Counted from the first letter of the stretch, positions 22,330 through 30,553 are shown. The stretch is 33,896 nucleotides of DNA from Pseudomonas fluorescens (GCF_018614775.1 NZ_JAGGOF010000101.1:1-33896); one strand, 5' to 3'. Made by a program: numbers and translations. Notes: generated from the letters alone by a model not told the origin.

Positions 22330-25300
22330 ATGAACAACCTGAACTTCCAAAACGAAAGCCCGTCGGACGTTGATGCTTTCAAAGGTGAGAGCCATGATCG
22401 AGTCGCTCAAGCGATGCACGATTACCTCAAGAAAATGGGTAACCACAGAGTCATTGGCCTGGATGGCGAATTCGGCTCCGGCAAAAGCTCAATCCTCCAG
22501 ATGCTTGAAAAAAAGATTGCGAAGGAGAACTCGAAGACGAAGCTCTGGGTTTTTGACTGCGAGCAAAATTACCAAGGTTCAATCAAGAGCAATTTCATCG
22601 AGGTACTTTCCGAAAATGTCACCTCCCTTCTCAAAGAGCAGGGTCGCGATAAAGAAATTTCCGATGTAGAAACAAATCGCGACATCGCACTTGGTCGACA
22701 CTACAGCTACACGAAGGACACCCGAAGCCACATCAGCATCTGGGCGGTGCTGCTGATCACGAGCGGTGTTCTCGCTCCAACCTTCATTCGTGATTATTTA
22801 ATTCGGCTTCATAGCGATAGCCCACTAGCATATTGGCTCCACGGTTTGTACCTGCTAGCGTGCACAGCGCCTGGCTTTATTTTATTTCTAGCGTACCTAG
22901 CCAGCCGGAAAGAAAAAAATCCCAAAAAACGATGGAATCTTACCAGCCTTCTCAAAGGTAACTCCGACGACCGAATCACTGAAACTGTTGAAGTCAGCAA
23001 GGAGGTCAGCCCTCACGATTTGAAGCGGGCACTACAAAACCATTTGCATGCGGTTAAAGATCACCACATCATCATCGTGATCGACAACTTGGACAGACTG
23101 CCACGGGACGTCCTGCGGTCTGTGTGGAGCGATTTGGAAATTTTCACCTCCGTTACAGGTCAAGAAAATCTGAGTGTCATCGTTCCCTTCTGCTCCACAA
23201 AAGTATCTAAGTACCTGAACGGAGATAGTGAGCAGACGTACGACTCTAAGGACTTCATCGCTAAGAAATTTCCAGTCGTCTTCAGAACTCCCCCGATTAT
23301 TACATCCGGCTGGAAAGATGCGTTCAGAAGGCTGTGGACTCAGAGCTTTGGTACTTCCGATCTGTCAGAAGCCGATGTATGTAGCGTCATCCTGCAGCGC
23401 CATAGCCCAATGGCTGGCGGGCTTGTGACCCCTCGGCTACAGAAGAGATTCATCAACGACATCGCTACCACGCTGCTGGTCACTGCGGACAACCCAAGCG
23501 TGGTTTGTATTGCGGCATACTTGGCGATCTGCAAATACAACGGTGTGGCTATTGAAACCATGCTTAAAGATTCGGATGTCCAAAATGTTGTACAAGAAGT
23601 AGCGAGCGCCATTGAGGCTGCAGATGCCGCCGTCCAAGCTGTGACCCTCAATATCGACAAGACCAAGCGCACGCTGAAGGCGTTGTTGGGCGAAGACATG
23701 AAGACAGGCTGGCCAATCCAGATCCTTCAAATCCACTTCCAGACATCTAGGGATATCGCCATCGCGGAACTGATCGACCAGCCGCTTGAGGATGCTATCG
23801 ACTCCCAAGATGGTAAGAAACTCGCCACGCTCATTTCTTACTTCGGATTCAAGGACTCCTTCATCCGGAATTTGGAGGGTGCGACTTCCGCCTCCAGTCT
23901 TTTCAAAACGCTCTATCAAGCGTCCAAGATTGAGGGTTGCAGTGTCGACGACCTGTTGCCTCAAGTAAGTGCCAAATTCATTACTGGCAACCAGCTAAAT
24001 GCCGAGAAGGTCGACGCCGCATACTTTGAGTCGATCAAAGGATTGATTGCCCTCGGATTACGAAAAGAGATTTTCACGAGCGCATTATCAACAGCTAAAA
24101 CTGTATTCGAAGAAATGATAGAGGAGGCGTACGAATTAGACTCCGTTGAAGCCTACCGAGAAATCATATCGACGTACGACAGCTACTTGGACTCAATGAA
24201 TGAAGACTTCAAGCCCTTGGTCATTAGCAGCGCGGAACTGTTATTTCAGATGATCATGCCCGATCCAGACTTTAAGAAAATTGATGCGAGTAAAATCACT
24301 CTCGACGACAGCGGCCAAAAAGACGCCGTACTGCAATTGGCATCATCAGAGCATGAAAATCTGGATAGAATCCCGCTTGATGAAGACGACTGGCTACCTT
24401 GCTTCACAGCTTATTTCGCGCAGAAGAAGTTGAGCACTGCTGTTAGACCGTATTTCATGGACAAGGAGCAGCTTGCTTCAGTTACGACGGCAATCGATTT
24501 AAATCCTGCGGAACATAGGGTTTGGTTCGCAACAGCGCTGCTCGGTAACCTTTCTAGCGCGATTCCACAACTGATCCAACAACATCTACCCGCCGTAAAA
24601 TCCAATCGGATCAAGATATCGATGGCGGTTATATACATGAGACTTAAAACAGGAGCGCCCCTAGCCGAAATTCCGGGAATCGACGAAGCGTTCGAGGCCG
24701 AACAAGTGTACTTGGACACCTTGGTACGGGCAGCAAGCACTTCCGAACATCTCTTCAAACTGGCATTAGAGGATGAGTGCTCACAACTTGTAGCACCAAT
24801 TTTGGCGAGATTGATCAAGGGCAAAGCCATCGCCACAGTACAACCAGATTATCTATACGAATTTTATTCAACGCTAGCCGACACTCTGAGTGAATACGAT
24901 CTGACAGATACTGAGTTGCTGGAATGGTTTACATCGTTCGAGCTTAAGGCCGAGCGGTTACCGGCGCTATCGGACATCGATACGATGTTTTTGAACCATA
25001 TCCTTGGAGGATCAAACGCTAGTTTACTGGAGCTACGTGCTGCCTTACTTGAACGGAGTTTTGGCGGGGAAATTGATATTGTGGCTTGGACAAAGCTCAT
25101 CGAAGGTGCTGACACCAACGAGCGAACCGCCTTGACTTACATGCTTAATCACAAGATTGATTTTTCGGGTGAAGCATTAGCCCACCAAGCCGTTTCGGCG
25201 TTGTTGACGGCAGCGGTAAAACAGACCCCATTCGTCAAGCCATCCGCAGCGAATATTTTCAACACTAAATTACTACTTAACCTCTTTGAAAAAGACAGAC

Positions 25301-25683
25301 AAGCCATCATCGGCACGGTGCTTCGTCCATTTCTATATGATCAAAAGGTTACCGTGGAAGCGTCCCTTTTTATTCTTAGCGAGTATGGTGCGCTGCTAGC
25401 AAGTATCACGCCTAGAACACCGGAGGAAGAGGAGCGCCTTCTTCAGATACTCCTACTGATGCATAGCGACCCTATGGGGACTACTGCCGCTACGAATTTC
25501 TTGGATTCAAGGGCCTTACAGTTAACTGAATGGAAAATCTCGAAAGAGCACAAGGATACTTACACCTCTCTCATGACCAAATTGAAGACTAGTCTTCCAA
25601 CTATTTATGCCAATTTGTCAGAACAACACGGATACAGGACGCGGATGAAAGAGCTGGCAAAATCCTTATTTGGCAAGGAATAG
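22330..25683 (+). CDS. KAP-family P-loop NTPase with long helical C-terminal region
   Basis: A 1117-residue protein. Walker A GEFGSGKSS is at residues 46-54 and Walker B IIIVIDNLDRL at 247-257. Two membrane segments (about 135-155 and 168-190) lie between them, the hallmark of KAP NTPases (Kidins220/ARMS and PifA type). After the NTPase core (to ~400) come ~700 residues of mostly helical sequence without a recognised domain, possibly a repeat solenoid for target sensing. Base composition is lower in GC than in the cox genes, with frequent TTA, ATA and AGA codons, suggesting transfer. The ATG at 22330 follows AAGGGACTG, a close-spaced ribosome site. An earlier in-frame start lies in the terminator and is rejected. 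KAP proteins occur in phage exclusion and defence, but no partner genes are adjacent, so the role is open. Confidence 0.88.
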   Translation: MNNLNFQNESPSDVDAFKGESHDRVAQAMHDYLKKMGNHRVIGLDGEFGSGKSSILQMLEKKIAKENSKTKLWVFDCEQNYQGSIKSNFIEVLSENVTSLLKEQGRDKEISDVETNRDIALGRHYSYTKDTRSHISIWAVLLITSGVLAPTFIRDYLIRLHSDSPLAYWLHGLYLLACTAPGFILFLAYLASRKEKNPKKRWNLTSLLKGNSDDRITETVEVSKEVSPHDLKRALQNHLHAVKDHHIIIVIDNLDRLPRDVLRSVWSDLEIFTSVTGQENLSVIVPFCSTKVSKYLNGDSEQTYDSKDFIAKKFPVVFRTPPIITSGWKDAFRRLWTQSFGTSDLSEADVCSVILQRHSPMAGGLVTPRLQKRFINDIATTLLVTADNPSVVCIAAYLAICKYNGVAIETMLKDSDVQNVVQEVASAIEAADAAVQAVTLNIDKTKRTLKALLGEDMKTGWPIQILQIHFQTSRDIAIAELIDQPLEDAIDSQDGKKLATLISYFGFKDSFIRNLEGATSASSLFKTLYQASKIEGCSVDDLLPQVSAKFITGNQLNAEKVDAAYFESIKGLIALGLRKEIFTSALSTAKTVFEEMIEEAYELDSVEAYREIISTYDSYLDSMNEDFKPLVISSAELLFQMIMPDPDFKKIDASKITLDDSGQKDAVLQLASSEHENLDRIPLDEDDWLPCFTAYFAQKKLSTAVRPYFMDKEQLASVTTAIDLNPAEHRVWFATALLGNLSSAIPQLIQQHLPAVKSNRIKISMAVIYMRLKTGAPLAEIPGIDEAFEAEQVYLDTLVRAASTSEHLFKLALEDECSQLVAPILARLIKGKAIATVQPDYLYEFYSTLADTLSEYDLTDTELLEWFTSFELKAERLPALSDIDTMFLNHILGGSNASLLELRAALLERSFGGEIDIVAWTKLIEGADTNERTALTYMLNHKIDFSGEALAHQAVSALLTAAVKQTPFVKPSAANIFNTKLLLNLFEKDRQAIIGTVLRPFLYDQKVTVEASLFILSEYGALLASITPRTPEEEERLLQILLLMHSDPMGTTAATNFLDSRALQLTEWKISKEHKDTYTSLMTKLKTSLPTIYANLSEQHGYRTRMKELAKSLFGKE

Positions 25684-25705
25684 TGCAAGACACCAAAACC
25701 CAGCT

Positions 25706-25733
25706 GCGTGCCGGTTTATCCCGACCGGCACGC
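25706..25733 (+). terminator. Strong hairpin after the KAP gene
   Basis: GCGTGCCGGT (25706-25715) and ACCGGCACGC (25724-25733) form a perfect 10-bp stem with an 8-nt loop, 22 bp after the stop codon. Only a weak T run (ATTTTCC) follows, so it is a probable but imperfect terminator. It may serve both the NTPase gene and the opposing remnant. Confidence 0.6.
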
Positions 25734-25764
25734 GTGTCCATTTTCCTGGCCTTGGTTTGGCTGC

Positions 25765-25976
25765 TTAACCCAATGACCCCGCAACCGGCGTAGTCCCCCG
25801 GCCAATCAACCGCCCCAACACCCCACTCTCATCAAACAATGCCCCTTTCGCCGCCGCATCCGAATCCGCCAGCAACGCCGCCAACCCCGCCGGCAACCCG
25901 ATACTTATCAACACCGCCTCAAACTCAGCCTGCGGCAGGTTCTGATAAGCCACTGGCTTACCGGTTTTCTCGCTGA
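25765..25976 (-). pseudogene. C-terminal remnant of an SDR/NmrA-type NAD(P)H:quinone oxidoreductase (QorB-like)
   Basis: About 70 codons read LSEKTGKPVAYQNLPQAEF, then ALLADSDAAAKGALFDESG, then VLGRLIGRGTTPV, ending at TAA 25765-25767. This matches the C-terminal third of QorB-like quinone oxidoreductases of about 285 residues as I recall them. The upstream part of the gene is missing. Homology stops at 25976, exactly where the 76-bp hairpin element begins, so the break may be linked to that element. No start codon with a ribosome binding site remains, and the fragment is unlikely to be functional. Confidence 0.75.
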
Positions 25977-26052
25977 GCGGAAATGGGGACAGACCACGAT
26001 TATGAGGCAGTCCGATTACAGGTGAGCCCTAGTCGTGGTCTGTCCCGGGCTT
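25977..26052. mobile_element. 76-bp hairpin element, copy 1
   Basis: This element (GCGGAAATGGGGACAGACC to GGTCTGTCCCGGGC) is nearly identical to 29265-29340, differing at only a few positions in the right arm. The left arm is GGGGACAGACCACGATTA; the right arm here carries a change (TAGTCGTGG, GTCCCG) that weakens the stem. It encodes no protein and looks like a non-autonomous, REP-like or MITE-like element, or a paired transposase-recognition sequence. No transposase is nearby. Confidence 0.75.
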
Positions 26053-26162
26053 TTCGGTCTATATTCAAGGGGCCCCCTTCAGTAACATTCGCGTGGATGC
26101 TTGCTCCTGCTTCTCCGTCTTATGAGAGTCAAACCAGTGCCTGACCACGCACCTCCGAGCCA

Positions 26163-26360
26163 CGTATCCTTGCGTCTTTGCCTACAACCGCATCAGAATC
26201 CGCCGGCTTTTCAGCCTTATCCTCGGGCTCTATCGTTTCCTTATCACTGGCCGAGCCGGCATCGATGACTCTCAGGCATGCTAGCTCCCCTCGGGAAAGT
26301 CATAGGCCCGGCCGCATCAAGCTTCAGGCAGCTAGCTTTGGTGGCTCATGTTCACCGGTA
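26163..26360 (+). repeat. Leader repeat copy B, degenerate
   Basis: From 26164 the sequence GTATCCTTGCGTCTTTGCC parallels copy A at 21509. The frame PTTASESAGFSALSSGSIV follows from 26180. Farther on, pieces of the structured leader survive as GGTGGCTCATGTTCACCGGT (26340-26359), but the loop complementary to a ribosome site and the long stem are gone. The copy ends just before the antitoxin gene and may supply its upstream sequence. No DUF6124 gene follows. Confidence 0.6.
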
Positions 26361-26383
26361 CACACCGTCTATATACTCAAATC

Positions 26384-27532
26384 ATGGAACGTATCCAATC
26401 AATCAATCTCGCGCGGATAGACTGGTGTTGTACCGATCACGGTATGACGCGGGACGAGCTCGCCCGTGAGATCGGTATAGCACCTGCCAGCTTTGAAAAA
26501 GTGATGGCCGGCGAGACGGGACTGACCTTCAACCAGTTGCGTAAGCTGGCGGCCTTTTTCGGGCGAGGCACCTTATTTTTCGTGGAGCCAGGGCCGGTCA
26601 ACGAGGCGAAGGTGCACTCGCCGCAATTCCGCACCTTGAGCAATCAGAAACCGGAGCTTTCGCACCGCCTGAAGCTGTTGGTTGAGCGAGTGGAGCACCA
26701 TCGCACCGTGTACCTTGCACTACGTGAGGAGCTTGATCCGACGGAGGTCGTGCGTTTCTCGCCGCCCGACCTGGCAGGCCTGAGTATTCCTGATGCCGCC
26801 AGCCGTGTGCGTGAATGGCTGGGGCTGGCGAACCATAACAATTTCGACAGTTATCGTAAGGCCATCGAAGCGCGCGGCCTGTTGGTCTTCCGCAGCAATG
26901 GCTACAACGGTAAATGGCAGATTGCGAAGGAAAGCCCAATCCTCGGCTTTTCACTCTACGACCCTGAATGCCCGGTAATCGTCATCAAGAAGCAGGATGC
27001 AGATACCCGCCAGAGCTTCACGTTGATGCATGAGTTGGGGCACCTACTTATCCATCGTGCAAGCTCGATTGACGATGAAGAGGATTTGTATTCGACGGAC
27101 GATGAAGAGCAAGAAGCGAACGCTTTCGCCGGCCATCTATTGGTCCCCGATCGGTTTCTGTTGAACATTCATGATAATGAGCGCCCTGTTGAGGCGGCCG
27201 AGTTTGATGGCTGGCTGGAACCACAACGCAGGGCGTGGGGTGTAAGCGGCGAGATGATCCTAAGGCGTCTGATGGATGCCGGACGTTTGCCAAGCGAAGC
27301 CTATGCCGCATACCGGCGGTGGAGCAAGCAACGAGCGATGCCTGAAAAAGAGGGTGGCAGCCGAGAGCACCGCAATCGCGAACCCCGGCGCATTTTTGGC
27401 GATGGGTACGTGCGCACAGTGCTGGAAGCCATGAACGCTCGTCGTATCACTCTCGCCAAGGCAAGCAGCTATCTCGACAACCTTAAGATCTCGGACCTGC
27501 ACAAGCTGGAACGCTTCTATGCAGGTGTTTGA
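26384..27532 (+). CDS. XRE-type helix-turn-helix plus ImmA/IrrE metallopeptidase protein (probable antitoxin)
   Basis: A 382-residue protein with an N-terminal XRE helix-turn-helix (about residues 15-65, MTRDELAREIGIAPASFEKV). An ImmA/IrrE (DUF955) zinc peptidase domain follows, with HELGH at residues 216-220 and a probable third ligand in EQEANAFAGHLL (E244). Proteins of this layout are commonly encoded directly before DUF4411 PIN-like toxins and are taken to be antitoxin and autoregulator. That is the arrangement here, with a 14-bp overlap. There is no Shine-Dalgarno before the ATG at 26384; TATACT at 26372-26377 lies 6 nt upstream and might be a -10 for a leaderless transcript. An in-frame start at 26348 is less family-like. 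Confidence 0.85.
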   Translation: MERIQSINLARIDWCCTDHGMTRDELAREIGIAPASFEKVMAGETGLTFNQLRKLAAFFGRGTLFFVEPGPVNEAKVHSPQFRTLSNQKPELSHRLKLLVERVEHHRTVYLALREELDPTEVVRFSPPDLAGLSIPDAASRVREWLGLANHNNFDSYRKAIEARGLLVFRSNGYNGKWQIAKESPILGFSLYDPECPVIVIKKQDADTRQSFTLMHELGHLLIHRASSIDDEEDLYSTDDEEQEANAFAGHLLVPDRFLLNIHDNERPVEAAEFDGWLEPQRRAWGVSGEMILRRLMDAGRLPSEAYAAYRRWSKQRAMPEKEGGSREHRNREPRRIFGDGYVRTVLEAMNARRITLAKASSYLDNLKISDLHKLERFYAGV

Positions 27533-27999
27533 TGCCTCATCCATGCTTTACGCATGGGATAACTACCCTATCGCCCAGTTTCCGGGGGCTTTGGGCATGG
27601 ACGGCGGATCGAGTGATGCAGGGGGGGATTCGGATGTCCGAGGTTGCCGCCGAAGAAGTTGGACACAAAGCACCGGAGTGCGTGACCTGGCTGAAGGATG
27701 CAGGTCTGCAAAAGATGCCCGTGACCGAGGCGATCCTGTTGGAAGCCTTTCGTATCAAAGGATTGCTCGAGATCGAAGAAGACAAATATGGTGCTGGGGT
27801 CGATGAAAACGATCTATATATCATTGCCACCGCGAAGCTCTATGTTTGCGAGTTGGTCACGGATGAGGCGTTTCAGCCTTCTGCGAACAAGCTCAAACGC
27901 AATTGGAAGATTCCTGCGGTTTGCAATATGGAAAGTGTGCAAACCCCTTGGATCAACTTCCTCGACTACATCAAGCGATCACAAGCAGTTTTCGGGTGA
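27519..27999 (+). pseudogene. Frameshifted DUF4411/PIN-like toxin partner
   Basis: The start ATG at 27519 overlaps the antitoxin stop. Frame one gives MQVFDASSMLYAWDNYPIAQ followed by FPG, the typical DUF4411 opening with the first acidic residue. After a run of five G (27584-27588) the family sequence continues in the next frame as LWAWTADRVMQGGIRMSEV and later VDENDLYIIATAK and NFLDYIKRSQAVFG, stopping at 27999. One G fewer would restore a single frame of about 159 residues. DENDLYIIATA holds the C-terminal acidic cluster of the PIN-like fold. The toxin is therefore probably inactive in this sequence, unless the G run varies or the base is a sequencing error. Confidence 0.8.
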
Positions 28000-28060
28000 T
28001 CATCACTAGGAAAAACGTGCAATTCCGCCCGAGGTACCAGTCCAGCAAGGCGCTGACCGA
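27997..28060 (-). pseudogene. 64-bp fragment of an alpha/beta hydrolase gene
   Basis: The 64 bp match positions 31571-31634 of the alpha/beta hydrolase gene with 8 mismatches by my count (about 87 percent). On the minus strand it reads GQRLAGLVPRAELHVFPSDD, against GQRLAELLPRAELHVFPGAD. The match begins precisely at the TGA stop codon of the toxin gene. Farther right (28061-28230) a minus-strand frame reads EVQVKGRAYDLHNFY, which I do not recognise, and AATGGACAGATTTGCCCCC resembles a transposon-type terminal sequence. The whole 231-bp gap looks like assembled debris. Confidence 0.7.
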
Positions 28061-28230
28061 ATAGAAATTATGCAGGTCGTAGGCGCGGCCTTTGACCTGG
28101 ACCTCAATGTGGCCAACGTAAAACCTCGAAAGTGCATGGCGGGCTCCTCATAGCGGCGGGTAGCCAAGAACAGGAATAAAAGGGCTCAAGCAATTGAAAA
28201 TGAGACGGGGGCAAATCTGTCCATTCCCCT

Positions 28231-28473
28231 TTAGCCAACCTCCTCAAACCGCCGTCGCTTCATGAACAACCCCATCCCTATCGCCACGGCAAAAGCCGAC
28301 AGCAACCCCAGATCAAACCCCAACAAGCGGTTCTGACCTGCCATGAAGCAGCCAACCGCACCCGCCGCCACCAACGCCACGCCTAGCCACTTGCGTAGCA
28401 GATAGGGTTTGAGGAATCGATCGAGCAGAAAGGACAACGCCAAGGCAATGACCAATTGAGTAATTACGGACAT
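28231..28473 (-). CDS. Small two-helix membrane protein, unknown function
   Basis: An 80-residue protein with hydrophobic segments at about residues 5-17, 31-45 and 51-70 and a basic cytoplasmic tail (MKRRRFEEVG). I do not recognise the family. The ATG at 28473 follows GGAGACGTAC, a plausible ribosome site. It lies 12 bp downstream of the 159-residue gene on the same strand, so the two probably form an operon. Such a partner could anchor or assist the upstream protein at the membrane, but this is inference from spacing alone. Confidence 0.7.
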   Translation of the reverse strand: MSVITQLVIALALSFLLDRFLKPYLLRKWLGVALVAAGAVGCFMAGQNRLLGFDLGLLSAFAVAIGMGLFMKRRRFEEVG

Positions 28474-28485
28474 GTACGTCTCCAG

Positions 28486-28965
28486 TCAGGCCTTGATGAT
28501 CAATGTCGAGAGAGTGCGTTGCGGGCCGATGCCGCCGTTGACCTGCGCCTCGATACTGACCAGGACGTCGCCCGCATGGTAGGTGGGCAGGATTTCATTG
28601 GCATATGTGCGCACACCGGCCCCTACAGATGCCGCCACGTAATAGGGGGCCACGGCCTTGGCGGCGGCAGTGAAGGCCGTGGTTGCAAGGTTGGCGATCG
28701 TGGTGCGCTGGGCGTTGAGGGCATCGCCCTGTTGTCGGGTCAGCGGCTTGGAGATGCCGATCATCATCACGCAAGGCAGGCCCCTGGCCTGCATCTTGTC
28801 GTACACCTCGACGACCTTGCTGTTGACTTCATAGTGAGCGCTTTTCGCTTCGCCAAAATACAGCCCACGCAAACATCCGCGATCGTTGTCCGTGAGGGTG
28901 ATCTGCGAGACGTTGAAGACGATCCCGTAAGTGCCAATGTATTGGAAATTCCTTTCGAACTTCAT
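28486..28965 (-). CDS. Hypothetical protein, 159 residues
   Basis: An unrecognised protein. It begins MKFERNFQYIGTYGIVFNVS with beta-strand-like sequence, continues with ITLTDNDRGCLRGLYFGEAK and VVEVYDKMQARGLPCVMMIG, then an Ala-rich helical stretch (TTIANLATTAFTAAAKAVAP) that may associate with a membrane, and ends with strand-like VSIEAQVNGGIGPQRTLSTL. No signal peptide or enzyme motif is visible. The start at 28965 is preceded by AAAGGATGCGCGGG; in-frame starts upstream lack a ribosome site. The 300 bp upstream (28966-29264) hold no gene I can support. It is co-directional with the small membrane protein. Confidence 0.7.
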   Translation of the reverse strand: MKFERNFQYIGTYGIVFNVSQITLTDNDRGCLRGLYFGEAKSAHYEVNSKVVEVYDKMQARGLPCVMMIGISKPLTRQQGDALNAQRTTIANLATTAFTAAAKAVAPYYVAASVGAGVRTYANEILPTYHAGDVLVSIEAQVNGGIGPQRTLSTLIIKA

Positions 28966-29264
28966 CCCGCGCATCCTTTCGAGACAAAGATGGCGATCTT
29001 TCCACAAGGCGCGCATCGAATTCAAACTTTTTCAGCTTCGTGTAAGTGCCACCCCCCTGCATTGTGATCAGCTAGCAAGTAATCCCTTTGTATGTTTCCG
29101 CTGATTCTCACAGGGCTTGAGTGAGTGTTTTTAAGAACTATCTGTAGGAAAACTTAACGATCGCCTGTATAGAAACTTGATGTAACAACTAACCCCTCAC
29201 AATCGGAATTGCCCTTTTGCAACTCTTCGCTGCTGATGGAAACTCCATGTTCATCCACCCGCGG

Positions 29265-29340
29265 GCGGAAATGGGGACAGACCACGATTATGAGGCAGTC
29301 CGATTACAGGTGAGCCCTAATCGTGGTCTGTCCCCGGCTC
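29265..29340. mobile_element. 76-bp hairpin element, copy 2 (intact)
   Basis: The left arm GGGGACAGACCACGATTA (29273-29290) and right arm TAATCGTGGTCTGTCCCC (29318-29335) are an 18-bp perfect inverted repeat around a 27-nt centre. The centre and left flank are identical to copy 1 at 25977. It sits between the promoter region of the unknown operon and the 3' end of the MFS gene. The folded form would be very stable and could also stop transcription. Confidence 0.8.
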
Positions 29341-29371
29341 TTCCTCTTTAACTATCTTTAGCTATCTATTG

Positions 29372-30553
29372 CTAGGAATCACTACGCTCCCCACCAAGCG
29401 ACGACTTACGGTCAACCTTTTTGGCATTTCCATAATTACGAAACGTATAAGACGCGACCGCCAGGCAGCCACAAAAAATCAGTGTTGCACCTAACGCCTG
29501 GAAATAGCCGACAGCCAACATCCCCATGCCGATCAAAAAGTAATACATCAATCCAAATACAGCGCCGGCAGTCCCAAGCCGATCACCATAGGCGACAAGT
29601 GCCGTCCCCAGGACGTTAGGAATCGCAATGCCAAATGCGACCACTACGAGCAGCATGGGGAGCAAGAACCAAACCGTACCCTGAAGCAGCTGGACGCCCA
29701 CTCCGCCGACGAGAACCGAGACAGCGGCGACAGCAATCAGTCGCTCCCCGTCGGCGCCATTTTTTAGCAACTGTCGATTCAGCCAGGCACCCAGTGACGC
29801 TCCCATTGCCAGGACCACGCCGCTATAGCCGTAAAGTTCGGGGCTGGCATCCATGCGCTGGAACTCGAACGGGGCGACCGCGTAGTAGCTCATCATCGCG
29901 ACATTGAAAACGGTCACCAGTGAGGCCGAAAACCAGATGGAGCGGTCGCTGAACATAGTCCGAAAGGTCGACGCCAAGGGCGCTTGGCTGCATAGCACTG
30001 GCCTGGTTTCCGGAAGCGTCAAAGCGGACCATACCCACAACAAGGTCGACAGTGCCAGCAAGCCGAGTAGCACGCCTTTGTACCCAGATATCTGCACAAG
30101 CTCTGCACCAAGGAACAGGCCAATGGCTGGGCTGACCGCCAGGGCCATGCCAATCAAAGAGAATGCCTTGGCCAGTTCTGCCCCACTGAATCGGTCGCGC
30201 AACATGGTTTGTGTGACAACGGAACCGACCGCCGCGCCCAACGCTGCGAGCGCCAGGGCCACCAGCAGGCCTGTAAACGTCTCGACGAACAGCGCACTGA
30301 CCGTGGCTGCGACATACAGTGCGAGGCCCGACAACATGGCAGGCCGTCGCCCGATCCGATCGCACACGTAGCCCCAGCCCATGACGCCGAACGCGAATGC
30401 CACGAGGTACACCGTAAGGGCCTGTGACGCCTTCTCAGGCCGAACGGAAAAAGCCGCCGCGAAATCGGTCAACGCTGGGCTGTACAGCGTTTGCGCCAAC
30501 TGCGGGAATATCAGCAGAACGATGGCTAACGGTAGCCTTAACTTCCCTTGCAC
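29372..30553 (-). CDS. MFS drug/metabolite exporter (Bcr/CflA-like)
   Basis: A 393-residue inner-membrane transporter with about 12 membrane segments. The opening PLAIVLLIFPQLAQTLYSPA with the YSPALTDFA segment, and the loop 2-3 signature GWGYVCDRIGRRPAM, are typical of the Bcr/CflA type of drug:H+ antiporter. The AVSPAIGLFLGAEL stretch in helix 5 resembles the antiporter motif C. The C terminus is charged (KKVDRKSSLGGERSDS). It is divergent from an AraC regulator across 103 bp, the arrangement known for NimT-NimR (YeaN-YeaM) of E. coli, where the exporter protects against 2-nitroimidazole. The natural substrate here is unknown. Confidence 0.9.
   Translation of the reverse strand: MQGKLRLPLAIVLLIFPQLAQTLYSPALTDFAAAFSVRPEKASQALTVYLVAFAFGVMGWGYVCDRIGRRPAMLSGLALYVAATVSALFVETFTGLLVALALAALGAAVGSVVTQTMLRDRFSGAELAKAFSLIGMALAVSPAIGLFLGAELVQISGYKGVLLGLLALSTLLWVWSALTLPETRPVLCSQAPLASTFRTMFSDRSIWFSASLVTVFNVAMMSYYAVAPFEFQRMDASPELYGYSGVVLAMGASLGAWLNRQLLKNGADGERLIAVAAVSVLVGGVGVQLLQGTVWFLLPMLLVVVAFGIAIPNVLGTALVAYGDRLGTAGAVFGLMYYFLIGMGMLAVGYFQALGATLIFCGCLAVASYTFRNYGNAKKVDRKSSLGGERSDS

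Noticed and set aside
22330..27532. A Qat-type or other multi-gene defence operon built around the KAP NTPase
   Set aside because: No QueC-like, TatD-like or other partner gene is adjacent. The next genes are a remnant on the opposite strand and a separate toxin-antitoxin unit.
27613..27640. The seven-G run in the toxin gene as the frameshift site
   Set aside because: The family-like reading frame passes through it unchanged (MQGGIRMSEV); the break is at the earlier five-G run.
28456..29067. A 203-codon plus-strand frame opposite the 159-residue unknown gene
   Set aside because: It lacks a ribosome binding site and has shadow composition. The minus-strand frame has a ribosome site and operon spacing.
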